Of a DNA stretch of 40,240 nt, positions 17,164-25,249 are shown piece after piece. Numbering within the stretch: the stretch's first letter is position 1; each line of letters opens with the position of its first letter. This stretch comes from Ilumatobacter sp. (GTDB taxonomy: Bacteria; Actinomycetota; Acidimicrobiia; Acidimicrobiales; Ilumatobacteraceae), in the NCBI GenBank assembly GCA_013002175.1, contig JABDKP010000169.1, forward strand, positions 1 through 40,240, read 5' to 3'. Under the pieces are notes generated by a model that searched no databases, had not been told where the DNA came from, and saw only the letters and a program-made list of their open reading frames with translations. The position numbers were made by a program, and so were the translations under genes.

Positions 17164-18147
17164 TCAGGCAGTCGCCGCGACGGACCGGAGGGTGCTGCAC
17201 GCCTGCTCGGGTGGCACGACATTGATCATCACGCCGGTGCCGCGTTCGAAGCCGGCCTGGGTGACGAGGTTGGGCCACACGTGGGCGTGCCAGTGGTACT
17301 GACCCGTGTGCTGATGAGGTGCGGTGTGGAACCCGAGGTTGAACGCGATGTCACCGATCGCGGCGTTGAGGTGTGCGATCGAGTCGCGCAGGGCCTGCCC
17401 GACGGCGACGAGGCTGTCGTCGTCGGCATCTGGCAGGTGGGGCTCGTGGACGCGCGGGATGATCAGCAGCTCGTACGGCGAACCGCTCCAGTACGGGGTG
17501 ATCACGACGACGTCGTCGGTGGCGAGGACGACGCGTTCGTCGGCCGCGAGTTCGGCCTCGATCGTGGTGCACAGCAGGCACCCGCCGGCGAAGCGCGCGA
17601 ACGCGCGCTCCTCGTCGAGGACCTCGCCGGGGACGAACGGCAGACCGAGGATCTGCCCGTGGGGGTGGGCGATCGACGCTCCGGCCTCGCGGCCGTGGTT
17701 GACGATCGCCTGTGTGTAGCGCACCTGGGCGATGTCGGAGTGGTCGGTGAACCGCCGTTTCAGGGCGAACATCAGGTCTGCAGCGTGCTGATCGTCCAAC
17801 TCGTCCAGCCCGCCGTCGTGTTGCGGTGTATAGACGAACACCTCGTGGATGCCGCTCGCTTCGGCCTGCACGAACACGGGGCCGAGGTTGTGGACCGCGA
17901 AGCCGTCGTCACCGTCGAACGCGGGGTACCGGTTGGGGACCACCCGCATCGACCAGGTGCCATCGGCCTCGGTCGTCTCGAGCGCCGGCGGTGTCTCCTC
18001 CTCGTTGCCCGGGCAGAACGGGCAGAGCCGGTCCGAGTCCATGTCCTCCCGGCGGTCACGGGGCGCGAAATCGCTCGGTCGCTTGGCGCGCTCGGCGACG
18101 ATCGTGACCCACCGACCGTTGAGCGGATTCAGACGCATTTGGCTCAT
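17164..18147 (-). CDS. galT: galactose-1-phosphate uridylyltransferase
   Basis: This 327-residue HIT-superfamily enzyme exchanges UMP between UDP-glucose and galactose-1-phosphate in the Leloir pathway. The zinc knuckle CPFCPGNEEETPP is at about residues 42-54. The segment GREAGASIAHPHGQILGLP holds the HPH active site whose second His is uridylylated. A second Cys pair (GGCLLCTT) and the C-terminal QYHWHAHVWP are also typical. The start ATG lies nine bases after TAGCAT (18157-18162 on minus). No galK or galE is adjacent, so the enzyme may work as a general hexose-1-phosphate nucleotide transferase here; that is inference. SRPBCC follows in the same direction. Confidence 0.93.
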   Translation of the reverse strand: MSQMRLNPLNGRWVTIVAERAKRPSDFAPRDRREDMDSDRLCPFCPGNEEETPPALETTEADGTWSMRVVPNRYPAFDGDDGFAVHNLGPVFVQAEASGIHEVFVYTPQHDGGLDELDDQHAADLMFALKRRFTDHSDIAQVRYTQAIVNHGREAGASIAHPHGQILGLPFVPGEVLDEERAFARFAGGCLLCTTIEAELAADERVVLATDDVVVITPYWSGSPYELLIIPRVHEPHLPDADDDSLVAVGQALRDSIAHLNAAIGDIAFNLGFHTAPHQHTGQYHWHAHVWPNLVTQAGFERGTGVMINVVPPEQACSTLRSVAATA

Positions 18148-18206
18148 CGTGTGCCAATGCTAGAACCCGAGGGCGTCGCTCGTGTACCAGCGGCGTGGAA
18201 CGGGGG

Positions 18207-19088
18207 TCATCCGGCGTCGCGGGCAACGATCGCGCGGGCGATCTGGCGGTCGAGGCGGTCCTGGTTCCAACGGTGCAGACTCCACCCGATCAGTGCGCCG
18301 AGTCCGAACACGATCAGGCCGCCGACGCCGTCGATCCAGTAGTGGTTGCCGGTGACGACGATGCAGAACAGCGTCGCCGCGGGGTACAGCAGGACGGCGA
18401 CCTTGGTCCACTGCCGGCGCAGCAGCGGCCACACCGCGATTGCGCACCAGGTCGACCAGCCGATGTGCAGGCTCGGCATCGCGGCGTACTGGTTGGAGAT
18501 CGACGCCATCGCCTCGGAGTCGAACGACCAGGGGCCGCCGTAGTCGGCGAGCGTGTCGACGAAGCCGAACCCGCCGGACGGTCGCAGGTCGCTGGGGATG
18601 CAGCGGCCGCCGTAGCGCAGCGGATCGCGTCCCGGGATCGGGCAGGCCTCGTCGAGCAGGCGTGGCGGCATCAGCGGGAAGAACGCGAATCCGACGATCG
18701 CCAGCGCCGTCATCGCGGCGAGCGTGTTGCGCCACTGCGGGAACACGTCGGCCCGCTTGACGTACAGCACGACGAACACGACGAGCGTGACGATGAAGTG
18801 CGCGGTGCCGTAGTAGACGTTCCAGAACTGGATGAACCAGCGGTACGGCAGAAACCACCCCTGCACGGTCTCCTCGTGGTAGAGACCCATCCACTGCTCG
18901 AGCCGGATGACCCGCTCGGCGTTGGTGAACGCCTGTACGGGGATCCCGCTGGAGGCGATCTTGTTCGAGCCGAACAGGTTCCGGATCCACGTGTAGATGA
19001 GGTAGAAGATCGCGACGATCAACGCTTCTTTCCACCAGTGCTTCTGGTGCACGCGCGTCGGCGCAGTGGGAGCGTCTGCGACCCTCAT
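18207..19088 (-). CDS. PAP2-superfamily membrane protein (inositol-phosphotransferase-like)
   Basis: This 293-residue integral membrane protein has about six helices and the lipid-phosphatase motifs of the PAP2_3/Aur1-Ipt1-like group: MPSLHIGWSTW (motif 2, His as acid) and GNHYWIDGVGG (motif 3, His nucleophile and Asp). Preceding features are GLYHEETVQGWFLPYRWFIQFWNVYYGTAHF and the PPRLL motif after helix 4. Family members transfer or hydrolyse phosphoinositol or lipid phosphates at the outer membrane face; mycobacterial relatives act in lipid or glycolipid synthesis. The exact reaction is unknown. The ATG at 19088 is chosen over a TTG at 19109 because TACAGT lies nine bases upstream (19098-19103). 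Confidence 0.85.
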   Translation of the reverse strand: MRVADAPTAPTRVHQKHWWKEALIVAIFYLIYTWIRNLFGSNKIASSGIPVQAFTNAERVIRLEQWMGLYHEETVQGWFLPYRWFIQFWNVYYGTAHFIVTLVVFVVLYVKRADVFPQWRNTLAAMTALAIVGFAFFPLMPPRLLDEACPIPGRDPLRYGGRCIPSDLRPSGGFGFVDTLADYGGPWSFDSEAMASISNQYAAMPSLHIGWSTWCAIAVWPLLRRQWTKVAVLLYPAATLFCIVVTGNHYWIDGVGGLIVFGLGALIGWSLHRWNQDRLDRQIARAIVARDAG

Positions 19089-19175
19089 GGACGTCCCACT
19101 GTACGGCAAGTCGTCACCACCGAGTCGAGGTGGTCACACCGTTACAGGGGTCACACGCTGGCCCGCGTTACGAAG

Positions 19176-19559
19176 TCAGGGGGTGCAGCACTTGCCCATG
19201 AACTGGTCGAGGCCGACAACCACGCGCGTGATCTTGCCCGCCGCGACGAGCCCGCCCGAGTCGGATGCCGACACGTCGAACTTCAGGCGGCGGCCGTCGA
19301 TCTTCTTCAGGACCGCCTCGGCGCACACCTCGGCGCCGACCGGCGTCGGCTGCAGATGATCGAACTGGACGCGCATCCCGACCGACGTGGTGCCCTCGTC
19401 GAGCGATCCCGACAGCGCGTTCTGGCATGCCTCCTCGCACAACGCGATCAGTCGAGGTGAGCCGAGCACGTCGACGACGCCCGACCCCAGCGCGGCCGCC
19501 GTGTCCGCCTCGGTCACCATCAACTTTGCGTCGCCGCGCATTCCTGTTTCGAGTACCAC
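19176..19559 (-). CDS. FlK-like hotdog thioesterase family protein
   Basis: This 127-residue hotdog-fold protein resembles the fluoroacetyl-CoA-thioesterase-like group. The segment GSPRLIALCEEACQNALSG contains the central-helix Glu. GTTSVGMRVQFDHLQPTPVGAEVCAEAVL carries the Thr and His in the same order as the Thr/Glu/His set of FlK. It probably hydrolyses a small acyl-CoA; specificity is unknown, and most bacterial members are not fluoroacetate-specific. Start is a GTG with TAGCGT seven bases upstream (19567-19572 on minus), so leaderless. It ends in CC near the C-terminus (MGKCCTP). It diverges from tldD. Confidence 0.82.
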   Translation of the reverse strand: MVLETGMRGDAKLMVTEADTAAALGSGVVDVLGSPRLIALCEEACQNALSGSLDEGTTSVGMRVQFDHLQPTPVGAEVCAEAVLKKIDGRRLKFDVSASDSGGLVAAGKITRVVVGLDQFMGKCCTP

Positions 19560-19646
19560 GACGAAAACGCTACTGCGCCACGGCCGGGCACCGCACTTTT
19601 CATCATCGAACCGTCATGATCCGGCGGTGCCCGTATCCTCTGCTGG

Positions 19647-21038
19647 GTGATCGACAGCGACGTCCTGGAACGAGTACTTGCCGGAGCCGTGCGCACCGGC
19701 GCCGAATTCGCGGAGGTGTACGCCGAAGACAAGTCGTCGACCTCGGCTGCGCTCGACGACGGCCGGATCGAGCAGGTGACGAGCGGCCGTGACCGTGGTG
19801 CCGGCATCCGCGTGGTCGCCGGCGAGACGACCGGGTTCGCATTCACCTCCGATCTCACCGAGCGGGGGCTCGCCACGGCGGCCGACGCGGCGGCCGCGGC
19901 TGCCAGCTCCGGCGGTGGTGGGGTCCGCACGGTGGCGCTGACGAAGTCCGCGCCGCACCGGCCGAACGACGTCGTGCACGCGCCAGACGCGATCGCCAAG
20001 GCGCGCAAGGTGGAGTTGCTCCAGCGGATGAACGAGGCGGCGCGCGCGTCGGGCCCCGAGATCGTCCAGGTGTCCGCCGGCTACGGCGACAGCCGCAAGC
20101 GAACACTCGTCGCCAACACCGAGGGCGTGCTCGCCGATGACGAGATCGTCCGCACGTTGCTGCGGGTCAGCGTCGTCGCCGACGGCGACTCCGGCATGCA
20201 GACGGGCTACCAGTCGATGGGCCACACGGTCGGCTTCGAGATCTTCGACACGGTCGACGTCGAGGTACTCGCCCGCGACGCCGCGCGGCAGGCGATCACC
20301 AAGTTGCGGGCCCGCCCGGCGCCGTCCGGATCGGTTCCGGTCGTGATCAAGAACGGTTCGGGCGGTGTGCTGTTCCACGAGGCGTGCGGCCACGGCCTCG
20401 AAGCCGACCACATCCAGAAGGAGGCCAGCGTCTACGCCGGCAAGGTCGGCCAACTCGTCGCGTCGCCGATGGTCACGCTCGTCGACGACGGCACGATGCC
20501 GGGAGAGTGGGGCACGCTCGGGTTCGACGACGAGGGTCATGTCACCCAGCGCAACGTGCTGATCGAGGACGGCATCCTCACCGACTACATGTGGGACTAC
20601 CTCCGGGCCCGCAAGGAGGGGCGTCCGCAATCGGGCAACGGCCGCCGGCAGAGCTACCAGCACCTCCCGATGGTGCGGATGACCAACACCTTCGTCCTCG
20701 ACGGCCCCGACGACCCCGACGACATCATCTCGTCGACGCCGAACGGTGTGTACGTCGCCAAGCTCGGCGGCGGCAGCGTCAACACCGCAACCGGCGACTT
20801 CGTCTTCGGCATGACCGAGGCGTACCTCATCGAGAACGGTGAGATCACCGAGCCACTGCGGGAAGGCAACCTGATCGGCAACGGCCCCCAGGTGCTGAAG
20901 GACATCGACATGCTCGGCAACGACTTCGCGATGGGCAATCCCGGCACGTGCGGCAAGGACGGTCAGGGTGTGCCCGTCGGCGACGGCCAGCCGACACTGC
21001 GTGTCACCGCGATGACGATCGGCGGCACCGCGGCATGA
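19647..21038 (+). CDS. tldD: TldD metalloprotease subunit
   Basis: This 463-residue protein is the catalytic half of the TldD/TldE protease, which trims unfolded or leader-bearing peptides in the cytoplasm (microcin B17 maturation and CcdA decay in E. coli). The zinc site HEACGHGLE is at His244-Glu245-xxx-His249. The N-terminal domain has the family segment DDGRIEQVTSGRDRGAGIRVV, and the C-terminal barrel ends normally in GNPGTCGKDGQGVPVGDGQPTLRVTAMTIGG. It starts with GTG, seven bases after a TATCCT box (19634-19639). tldE follows after about 100 bases containing an inverted repeat. No RiPP precursor is visible nearby. Confidence 0.95.
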   Translation: MIDSDVLERVLAGAVRTGAEFAEVYAEDKSSTSAALDDGRIEQVTSGRDRGAGIRVVAGETTGFAFTSDLTERGLATAADAAAAAASSGGGGVRTVALTKSAPHRPNDVVHAPDAIAKARKVELLQRMNEAARASGPEIVQVSAGYGDSRKRTLVANTEGVLADDEIVRTLLRVSVVADGDSGMQTGYQSMGHTVGFEIFDTVDVEVLARDAARQAITKLRARPAPSGSVPVVIKNGSGGVLFHEACGHGLEADHIQKEASVYAGKVGQLVASPMVTLVDDGTMPGEWGTLGFDDEGHVTQRNVLIEDGILTDYMWDYLRARKEGRPQSGNGRRQSYQHLPMVRMTNTFVLDGPDDPDDIISSTPNGVYVAKLGGGSVNTATGDFVFGMTEAYLIENGEITEPLREGNLIGNGPQVLKDIDMLGNDFAMGNPGTCGKDGQGVPVGDGQPTLRVTAMTIGGTAA

Positions 21039-21076
21039 TCCCCGAACCGCGCCCCACCTCATCACCCATCCCACAC

Positions 21077-21123
21077 AAATCTGGCGGTGAGCGCCCGCTG
21101 AGCGCAGCGACACCGCCAGATTT
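21077..21123. repeat. 13-bp-arm inverted repeat between tldD and tldE
   Basis: AAATCTGGCGGTG (21077-21089) is perfectly complementary to 21111-21123, with a 21-base loop that itself holds a 4-bp hairpin (AGCG/CGCT at 90-99). It occupies the short tldD-tldE gap. It may be a REP-like element, an mRNA-stability stem or a partial terminator lowering tldE output. No T-run follows. Confidence 0.7.
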
Positions 21124-21141
21124 CGGGCGAGGGTGGGGGCG

Positions 21142-22506
21142 ATGAGCGCGTTCGAATCCGAGCTGCAGGTGCTGGCCGATCGCGTCGTGGCCCAGGCCGC
21201 CGGCGGCGAGGCGATCGAGGCGTATGTCACCCGCGGCGGCGAGACCGAGATCCGCGTGTATCAGGGTGCGGTCGAGCACTTCGTCGCCGCGCAGAGCGAG
21301 GGCATCGGCATCCGCGTCATCAGCGACGGTCGAACCGGTTTCGCGTACGCCGGCACGCTCGACGAGTCAGCGATTGCCGAGGTGCTCGCCGAGGCGCGCG
21401 ACAACCAGCAGTTCGGTGAACCGGACGAGTTCGCCGGGCTCGCCCAGCCGGACGGTGTCGAGGTCACGGCACAGTCGCTGTGGAACGAGGAGCTGGCGGA
21501 CTACCCCACCGACGACAAGATCGACCTCGCGAAGCAGCTCGAGAAGCTGGCGTCCGGTGTCGATCCCCGGGTCAGGGTCGACGACGCCAACTACGTCGAT
21601 GCCCATGGCGAATCCGCGGTGGCCAGCACGACCGGGATTCGGATGTCCGGCCGCGAGAACGGCTGCTACGTCTCGGTGTCGACCCTGGCCGACGAGGGGT
21701 CCGGCGACGACGCGGAGACGCAGACCGGCTTCGGGTTCTCGGTCGGACGGTCGCCGCACGAGTTCGATCTCGACAAGGCGGCGCAGGACGCGTCGGACCG
21801 GGCCACCCGCCTGCTCGGTGCGACCAAGCCGCCCAGCAAGCGGCTGACCGTCGTCCTCGACCCGTTCGTCACGGCGCAGTTCCTCGGCGTCATCTCGTCG
21901 ACGTTGAACGGCGAGGCGGTCGTCAAGGGCCGGTCCCTGTTCCGCGACCGCCTGGGCGACGACGTCGCCGCAGCGGGCGTGACGCTGATCGACGACCCGA
22001 CCAACATGCAGGCCTACACCGCCACCGACGTCGACGGGGAGGGCCTCGCCGCGCGGCGCAACGTGCTGATCGAAGACGGTGTGTTGCGCCAATTCGTCCA
22101 CAACTCGTACTCGGCACGCCGCGCCGGCACCGTCTCGACCGGCAATGCCACACGCGGCGGTTTCGCCGGTACGCCGGGAGTCGGTTGCCTCGCACTCTCG
22201 CTCGAACCGGGCACCCGCGGTCAGGCGGAGCTGATCGCCGACGTCGACGACGGCTTGCTCGTGCAGTCGATGCAGGGTCTGCATTCCGGGGTCAACCCGA
22301 TCAGTGGCGACTTCTCGACCGGTGCGGCAGGTCTGCTGATCACCAACGGCGAAGTCGGCGCCCCGGTCCGCGAGTTCACGATTGCGTCGACACTCCAGCG
22401 GATGCTGTTGGACATCGTCGAGATCGGCGCCGACATCGACTGGCTGCCGATGCGCGCCGCCGGCATGTCGCTCGTGATCCGCGACGTCACCATGTCCGGG
22501 GCCTGA
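21142..22506 (+). CDS. tldE: TldE/PmbA protease subunit
   Basis: This 454-residue partner of TldD lacks the HExxxH zinc motif, as expected for TldE. At the equivalent place it has VVLDPFVTAQFLGVISSTLNGEAVVKGRSLF. The N-terminal domain shows ETEIRVYQGAVEHFVAAQSEGIGIRVISDGRTGFAYAG. The C-terminal barrel has RRNVLIEDGVLRQFVHNSYSARRAG, GVGCLALSLEPGTRG and GDFSTGAAGLLITNGEVGAPVREFTIAS, all typical of PmbA. TldD and TldE form a heterodimer. The ATG at 21142 follows a G-rich ribosome site (GGGTGGGGGCG). Its TGA stop lies inside the first hairpin of a four-hairpin array. Confidence 0.94.
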   Translation: MSAFESELQVLADRVVAQAAGGEAIEAYVTRGGETEIRVYQGAVEHFVAAQSEGIGIRVISDGRTGFAYAGTLDESAIAEVLAEARDNQQFGEPDEFAGLAQPDGVEVTAQSLWNEELADYPTDDKIDLAKQLEKLASGVDPRVRVDDANYVDAHGESAVASTTGIRMSGRENGCYVSVSTLADEGSGDDAETQTGFGFSVGRSPHEFDLDKAAQDASDRATRLLGATKPPSKRLTVVLDPFVTAQFLGVISSTLNGEAVVKGRSLFRDRLGDDVAAAGVTLIDDPTNMQAYTATDVDGEGLAARRNVLIEDGVLRQFVHNSYSARRAGTVSTGNATRGGFAGTPGVGCLALSLEPGTRGQAELIADVDDGLLVQSMQGLHSGVNPISGDFSTGAAGLLITNGEVGAPVREFTIASTLQRMLLDIVEIGADIDWLPMRAAGMSLVIRDVTMSGA

Positions 22507-22585
22507 CGCCTCCGGCGTCAGGTCGGCGACTCCGTCGCCGCAGCGCCTCCGGCGCTGCCCCCGGTTTTCTCGGGCTCACGCCCGA
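22502..22585. repeat. four-hairpin array, locus A
   Basis: Four successive stem-loops lie at the tldE 3' end. (1) CCTGACGCC-TCC-GGCGTCAGG, 22502-22522, overlapping the stop codon. (2) CGGCGAC-TCC-GTCGCCG, 22524-22540. (3) CAGCGCC-TCC-GGCGCTG, 22541-22557, directly abutting (2). (4) TCGGGC-TCAC-GCCCGA, 22570-22585. Stems 2-4 recur in the same order at 30326-30388 after moaA with altered loops. Conserved stems with changed loops argue that structure is what matters. Confidence 0.8.
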
Positions 22586-22608
22586 CGGCCGCGTGGCGTC
22601 CGGGGGGC

Positions 22609-22744
22609 CGCACCGGGTACTGGCTCGCTCGTCAGCACCCACCGCACCGGGTACTGGCTCGCTCGTCAGCACCCACCGCATCGGGTTCTGGGTCGGGCGT
22701 CAGCACCGACCGCACCGGGTTCTGGGTCGGGCGTCAGCACCCAC
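22609..22744. repeat. four tandem copies of a 34-bp repeat
   Basis: Units start at 22609, 22643, 22677 and 22711. Units 1 and 2 are identical over 34 bases. Units 3 and 4 share a variant middle (TTCTGGGTCGGGC instead of TACTGGCTCGCTC). All begin CGCACCGGGT, or CGCATCGGGT in unit 3, and contain GTCAGCACC. The unit length is not a multiple of three and the array sits between genes, so it is a non-coding minisatellite. The rest of the 323-base gap (22745-22829) shows nothing I can assign. Confidence 0.9.
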
Positions 22745-22829
22745 CTCAGCTCCTGCCGCTCTGCCTCCACCGAACGGGCGGAACGCCGGCGTCGGCGGGG
22801 CTGCGGGCGGTGGACCGGACCGGGCTCGG

Positions 22830-23651
22830 TCAGCGGGCGAGCCCTTCGGCGAGTGGGCGGCAGGTGATGCCGAGGGCGGTCGCGGCGGTCGTGTCGAGGA
22901 CGACGCGGGCCGGGCGGGACATGCCGGCCTCGCCGATCGTCGAGGTCGTGAGGCGGGTCGGGTCCAGGCCCAGCCAGCTGGCGATCGCGCGTGCGAAGTC
23001 GGCGCGGCTCACCGCATCAGGCCCGGCGACGTGGAGTGGTCCGGTCACGTCCGGGCGGCGTGCCAGCTCCGTGATCGCGGCGGCGACGTCGGCGGCATGT
23101 GCCGGGCAGCGGTACTCGTCGGTGAAGAACGTCATCGACCGGTGCTCCGGTCCCGTCGCCAGCGCCAGTCGCACGTCGTGCTGGAGTGGCGCCATGTGGC
23201 CGGTCCCGTACAGCAGTGACGTCCGGAGCACGACCGCCCCCGGGCACGACTCGATCACGGCCCGCTCGGCGTCGCGCTTCTGGCGGCCGTACTCGGTCGC
23301 CGGGTCCGGCCGGTCCTGCTCGTGGTACGGCGCGGCGCGACCTCCGAACACGACATCGGTCGACAGGTGGACCAGCCGGGCGCCGCAGGCCTCGGCCCCC
23401 TCGGCGATGTGGCGCGCGCCGTCGACCGTGGTCGGGCGGTCCCCTTTGCGGTAGGCGAGGTTGACCACCGCATGGGGCTTCCAATCCGTGATCGCGTGGA
23501 CGACCGTCGACCGCCGCCGCACGTCCACCGATTCCGACGAGGGGGCGACGATGTCCCAGCGCGCCGCCGCGGCGAGCGGGTCGAGGTGCCGTCCGAGGAA
23601 CCCCGAACCTCCGAAGACCAGCATCAGCCGCCGACGGCCGCGTGCGCTCAT
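22830..23651 (-). CDS. RmlD-like NAD(P)-dependent sugar-nucleotide reductase
   Basis: This 273-residue extended-SDR protein begins with the Rossmann motif MLVFGGSGFLGRHL and has RLVHLSTDVVFGG, then PATEYGRQKRDAERAV, which contains the YxxxK catalytic pair (Y-G-R-Q-K). GPLHVAGPDAVSRADFARAIASWLG closes the substrate domain. This layout matches dTDP-4-dehydrorhamnose reductase (RmlD) and close relatives, which reduce a 4-keto sugar nucleotide with NADPH. No other rhamnose genes are adjacent, so the substrate is left open. The start ATG is six bases after TACGCT (23658-23663 on minus). Confidence 0.85.
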   Translation of the reverse strand: MSARGRRRLMLVFGGSGFLGRHLDPLAAAARWDIVAPSSESVDVRRRSTVVHAITDWKPHAVVNLAYRKGDRPTTVDGARHIAEGAEACGARLVHLSTDVVFGGRAAPYHEQDRPDPATEYGRQKRDAERAVIESCPGAVVLRTSLLYGTGHMAPLQHDVRLALATGPEHRSMTFFTDEYRCPAHAADVAAAITELARRPDVTGPLHVAGPDAVSRADFARAIASWLGLDPTRLTTSTIGEAGMSRPARVVLDTTAATALGITCRPLAEGLAR

Positions 23652-23736
23652 CGAGCCAGCGTAGGCACTGACGCCGGCACGCCGCGTCGGGACGGGATGC
23701 CATCGGTTCGGCCGGACGAACCGATAGAACTGCGAC

Positions 23737-24579
23737 GTGCCGATCTTCCACGCGATCGTCCTCGGCCTGGTCCAGGGGCTGTCCGAGTTCCTCCCGATCT
23801 CGTCGAGCGGACACCTGCTGATCGTGCCCTGGCTGTTCGGCTGGGACGACTTCGACGACGAGTCGTTGAAGAAGTCGTTCGACGTCGCACTCCACCTCGG
23901 CACGTTCATCGCCGTCCTCGGATACTTCCGTCGCGACGTCAAGGTGTACGTCATCGAGGGGACGAAGCTCGTGTTCTCCCGCAGGAGACCGTCGACTCCC
24001 GACGGTCGGTTGGCGTGGTTGTTCGTGCTCGCCACCGTGCCCGCCGCGCTGGTCGGCGCGCTGTTCGAGGACACGATCGACACCCGGCTCGGGACCCCGT
24101 TCATCATCGCCCTCTCGCTGATCGGGTTCGGCGTGCTGCTCGGAATCGCGGACCGCTCGGCCGGGCGTCGCAAAGTCGAGTCGTTCGGTACCCGTGACGC
24201 GCTCGTCGTCGGCGGGATGCAGGCACTCGCGCTCAATCCGGGTACCTCGCGCAGCGGGATCACGATGACCGGGGCCCGGTGGATGGGCTTCGATCGTGAC
24301 GCCGCCGTCCGGGCGAGCTTCGTGATGTCGTTGCCGGTGATCTTCGGTGCGGTCGTGTTCAAGATGGCCAAGCTCTTCAGCGAGGGCGGCTACGACGGAC
24401 TGCTCGTGCCGATGGCGGTCGGGATCGTCACGTCGTGCGTCTCCGGCCTCGTCGCCGTCTGGGGCACGATCCGGCTGGTGAGCACGCGCACGTTGATGCC
24501 GTTCGTGGCCTATCGCATCGGGCTGGGCGTGTTCGTGCTGATCGTGCTCGCCGCGGGCTGGCGCGACAACATCGGCTGA
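23737..24579 (+). CDS. uppP: undecaprenyl-diphosphatase
   Basis: This 280-residue membrane enzyme (BacA family) dephosphorylates undecaprenyl pyrophosphate to recycle the lipid carrier for peptidoglycan and other envelope polymers, and gives bacitracin tolerance. Both active-site signatures are present: GLVQGLSEFLPISSSGHLL near the N-terminus and LNPGTSRSGITMTGA at about residues 166-180. Eight helices are predicted and length is normal. The start is GTG. The hexamer TAGAAC six bases upstream is an imperfect -10. It diverges from the RmlD-like gene with an 85-base gap. Confidence 0.95.
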   Translation: MPIFHAIVLGLVQGLSEFLPISSSGHLLIVPWLFGWDDFDDESLKKSFDVALHLGTFIAVLGYFRRDVKVYVIEGTKLVFSRRRPSTPDGRLAWLFVLATVPAALVGALFEDTIDTRLGTPFIIALSLIGFGVLLGIADRSAGRRKVESFGTRDALVVGGMQALALNPGTSRSGITMTGARWMGFDRDAAVRASFVMSLPVIFGAVVFKMAKLFSEGGYDGLLVPMAVGIVTSCVSGLVAVWGTIRLVSTRTLMPFVAYRIGLGVFVLIVLAAGWRDNIG

Positions 24580-24583
24580 GCCG

Positions 24584-25183
24584 CTAGGGCACGAACAGCA
24601 ACGACGCCGCCCCGGACCCCGCCGCTGCCGCCACCGTGGCCCCGTCGCGCTCGGGCACCGCCACGTAGATGACGTCGCCGACGATGTCGACGACCGTCGC
24701 CCGTGAGGCGACGACGATGCCGTCGGTCGCCAGCAGGACCCGTTGACCGACCTGCGCGCCCGGTGCGAGCGGATCGACGACACCGACGACGACGGTGCCC
24801 GCCTCCGCGTGGCGCGCCGGCCCGCCGGCGCCGACGAGGTCCGCGGCGACCAGCACCTCACCTGCGGCCACCCGTTGGTGCAGGCGGGCGCCGGGCGGAA
24901 CCGACGTCAGCGCAGCGGTCGGCACCGCCGCTTCGGGCAGATCGGCGCTCCGGACGTCGATCGCACCATCGGGCACGAGGTCGGCGGTCGCGACCAGCAC
25001 CTGTCGCGTCCGTCCCCATGCGGCCCGCTCGGCGTCGAGCGCGTCGAGCTCGCCTTTGACCATCAGGCCGGCGGCGGTCGCCAGGACGGTCACCCCGAGC
25101 CAGTAGATCGACCGGTGGCGAGCGAGAACGATGCGGACGCGCGTCGCCGCGCGAAGCAGGGCGTGGATGTCGAACAGCATCAT
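24584..25183 (-). CDS. SAF-domain membrane-anchored protein (CpaB/FlgA-like)
   Basis: This 199-residue protein has a cytoplasmic start, one membrane helix at about residues 27-45 (IYWLGVTVLATAAGLMV), a short coil (LDALDAERAAWG), and then an SAF-type beta-clip domain: VLVATADLVPDGAIDVRSADLPEAAVP ... HQRVAAGEVLVAADL. SAF domains occur in the pilus assembly protein CpaB/RcpC and in FlgA. No pilus gene is visible here, so that role is unproven. A ribosome site AGGAG lies before the tandem ATG-ATG start. It converges on uppP with a 4-base gap. Confidence 0.8.
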   Translation of the reverse strand: MMLFDIHALLRAATRVRIVLARHRSIYWLGVTVLATAAGLMVKGELDALDAERAAWGRTRQVLVATADLVPDGAIDVRSADLPEAAVPTAALTSVPPGARLHQRVAAGEVLVAADLVGAGGPARHAEAGTVVVGVVDPLAPGAQVGQRVLLATDGIVVASRATVVDIVGDVIYVAVPERDGATVAAAAGSGAASLLFVP

Positions 25184-25249
25184 GACTCCTGGCGTCGAGA
25201 GATCGAGGGCGGAGTCGGCGCCGTCAGGATAGCGGCGGGTGACCGCGGG

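Noticed and set aside
19647-22506. RiPP biosynthesis locus around tldD/tldE
   Set aside because: No precursor peptide, cyclodehydratase or exporter is nearby; TldD/E are widespread housekeeping proteases.
22609-22744. CRISPR array
   Set aside because: The repeats are contiguous with no spacers and no cas genes are present.
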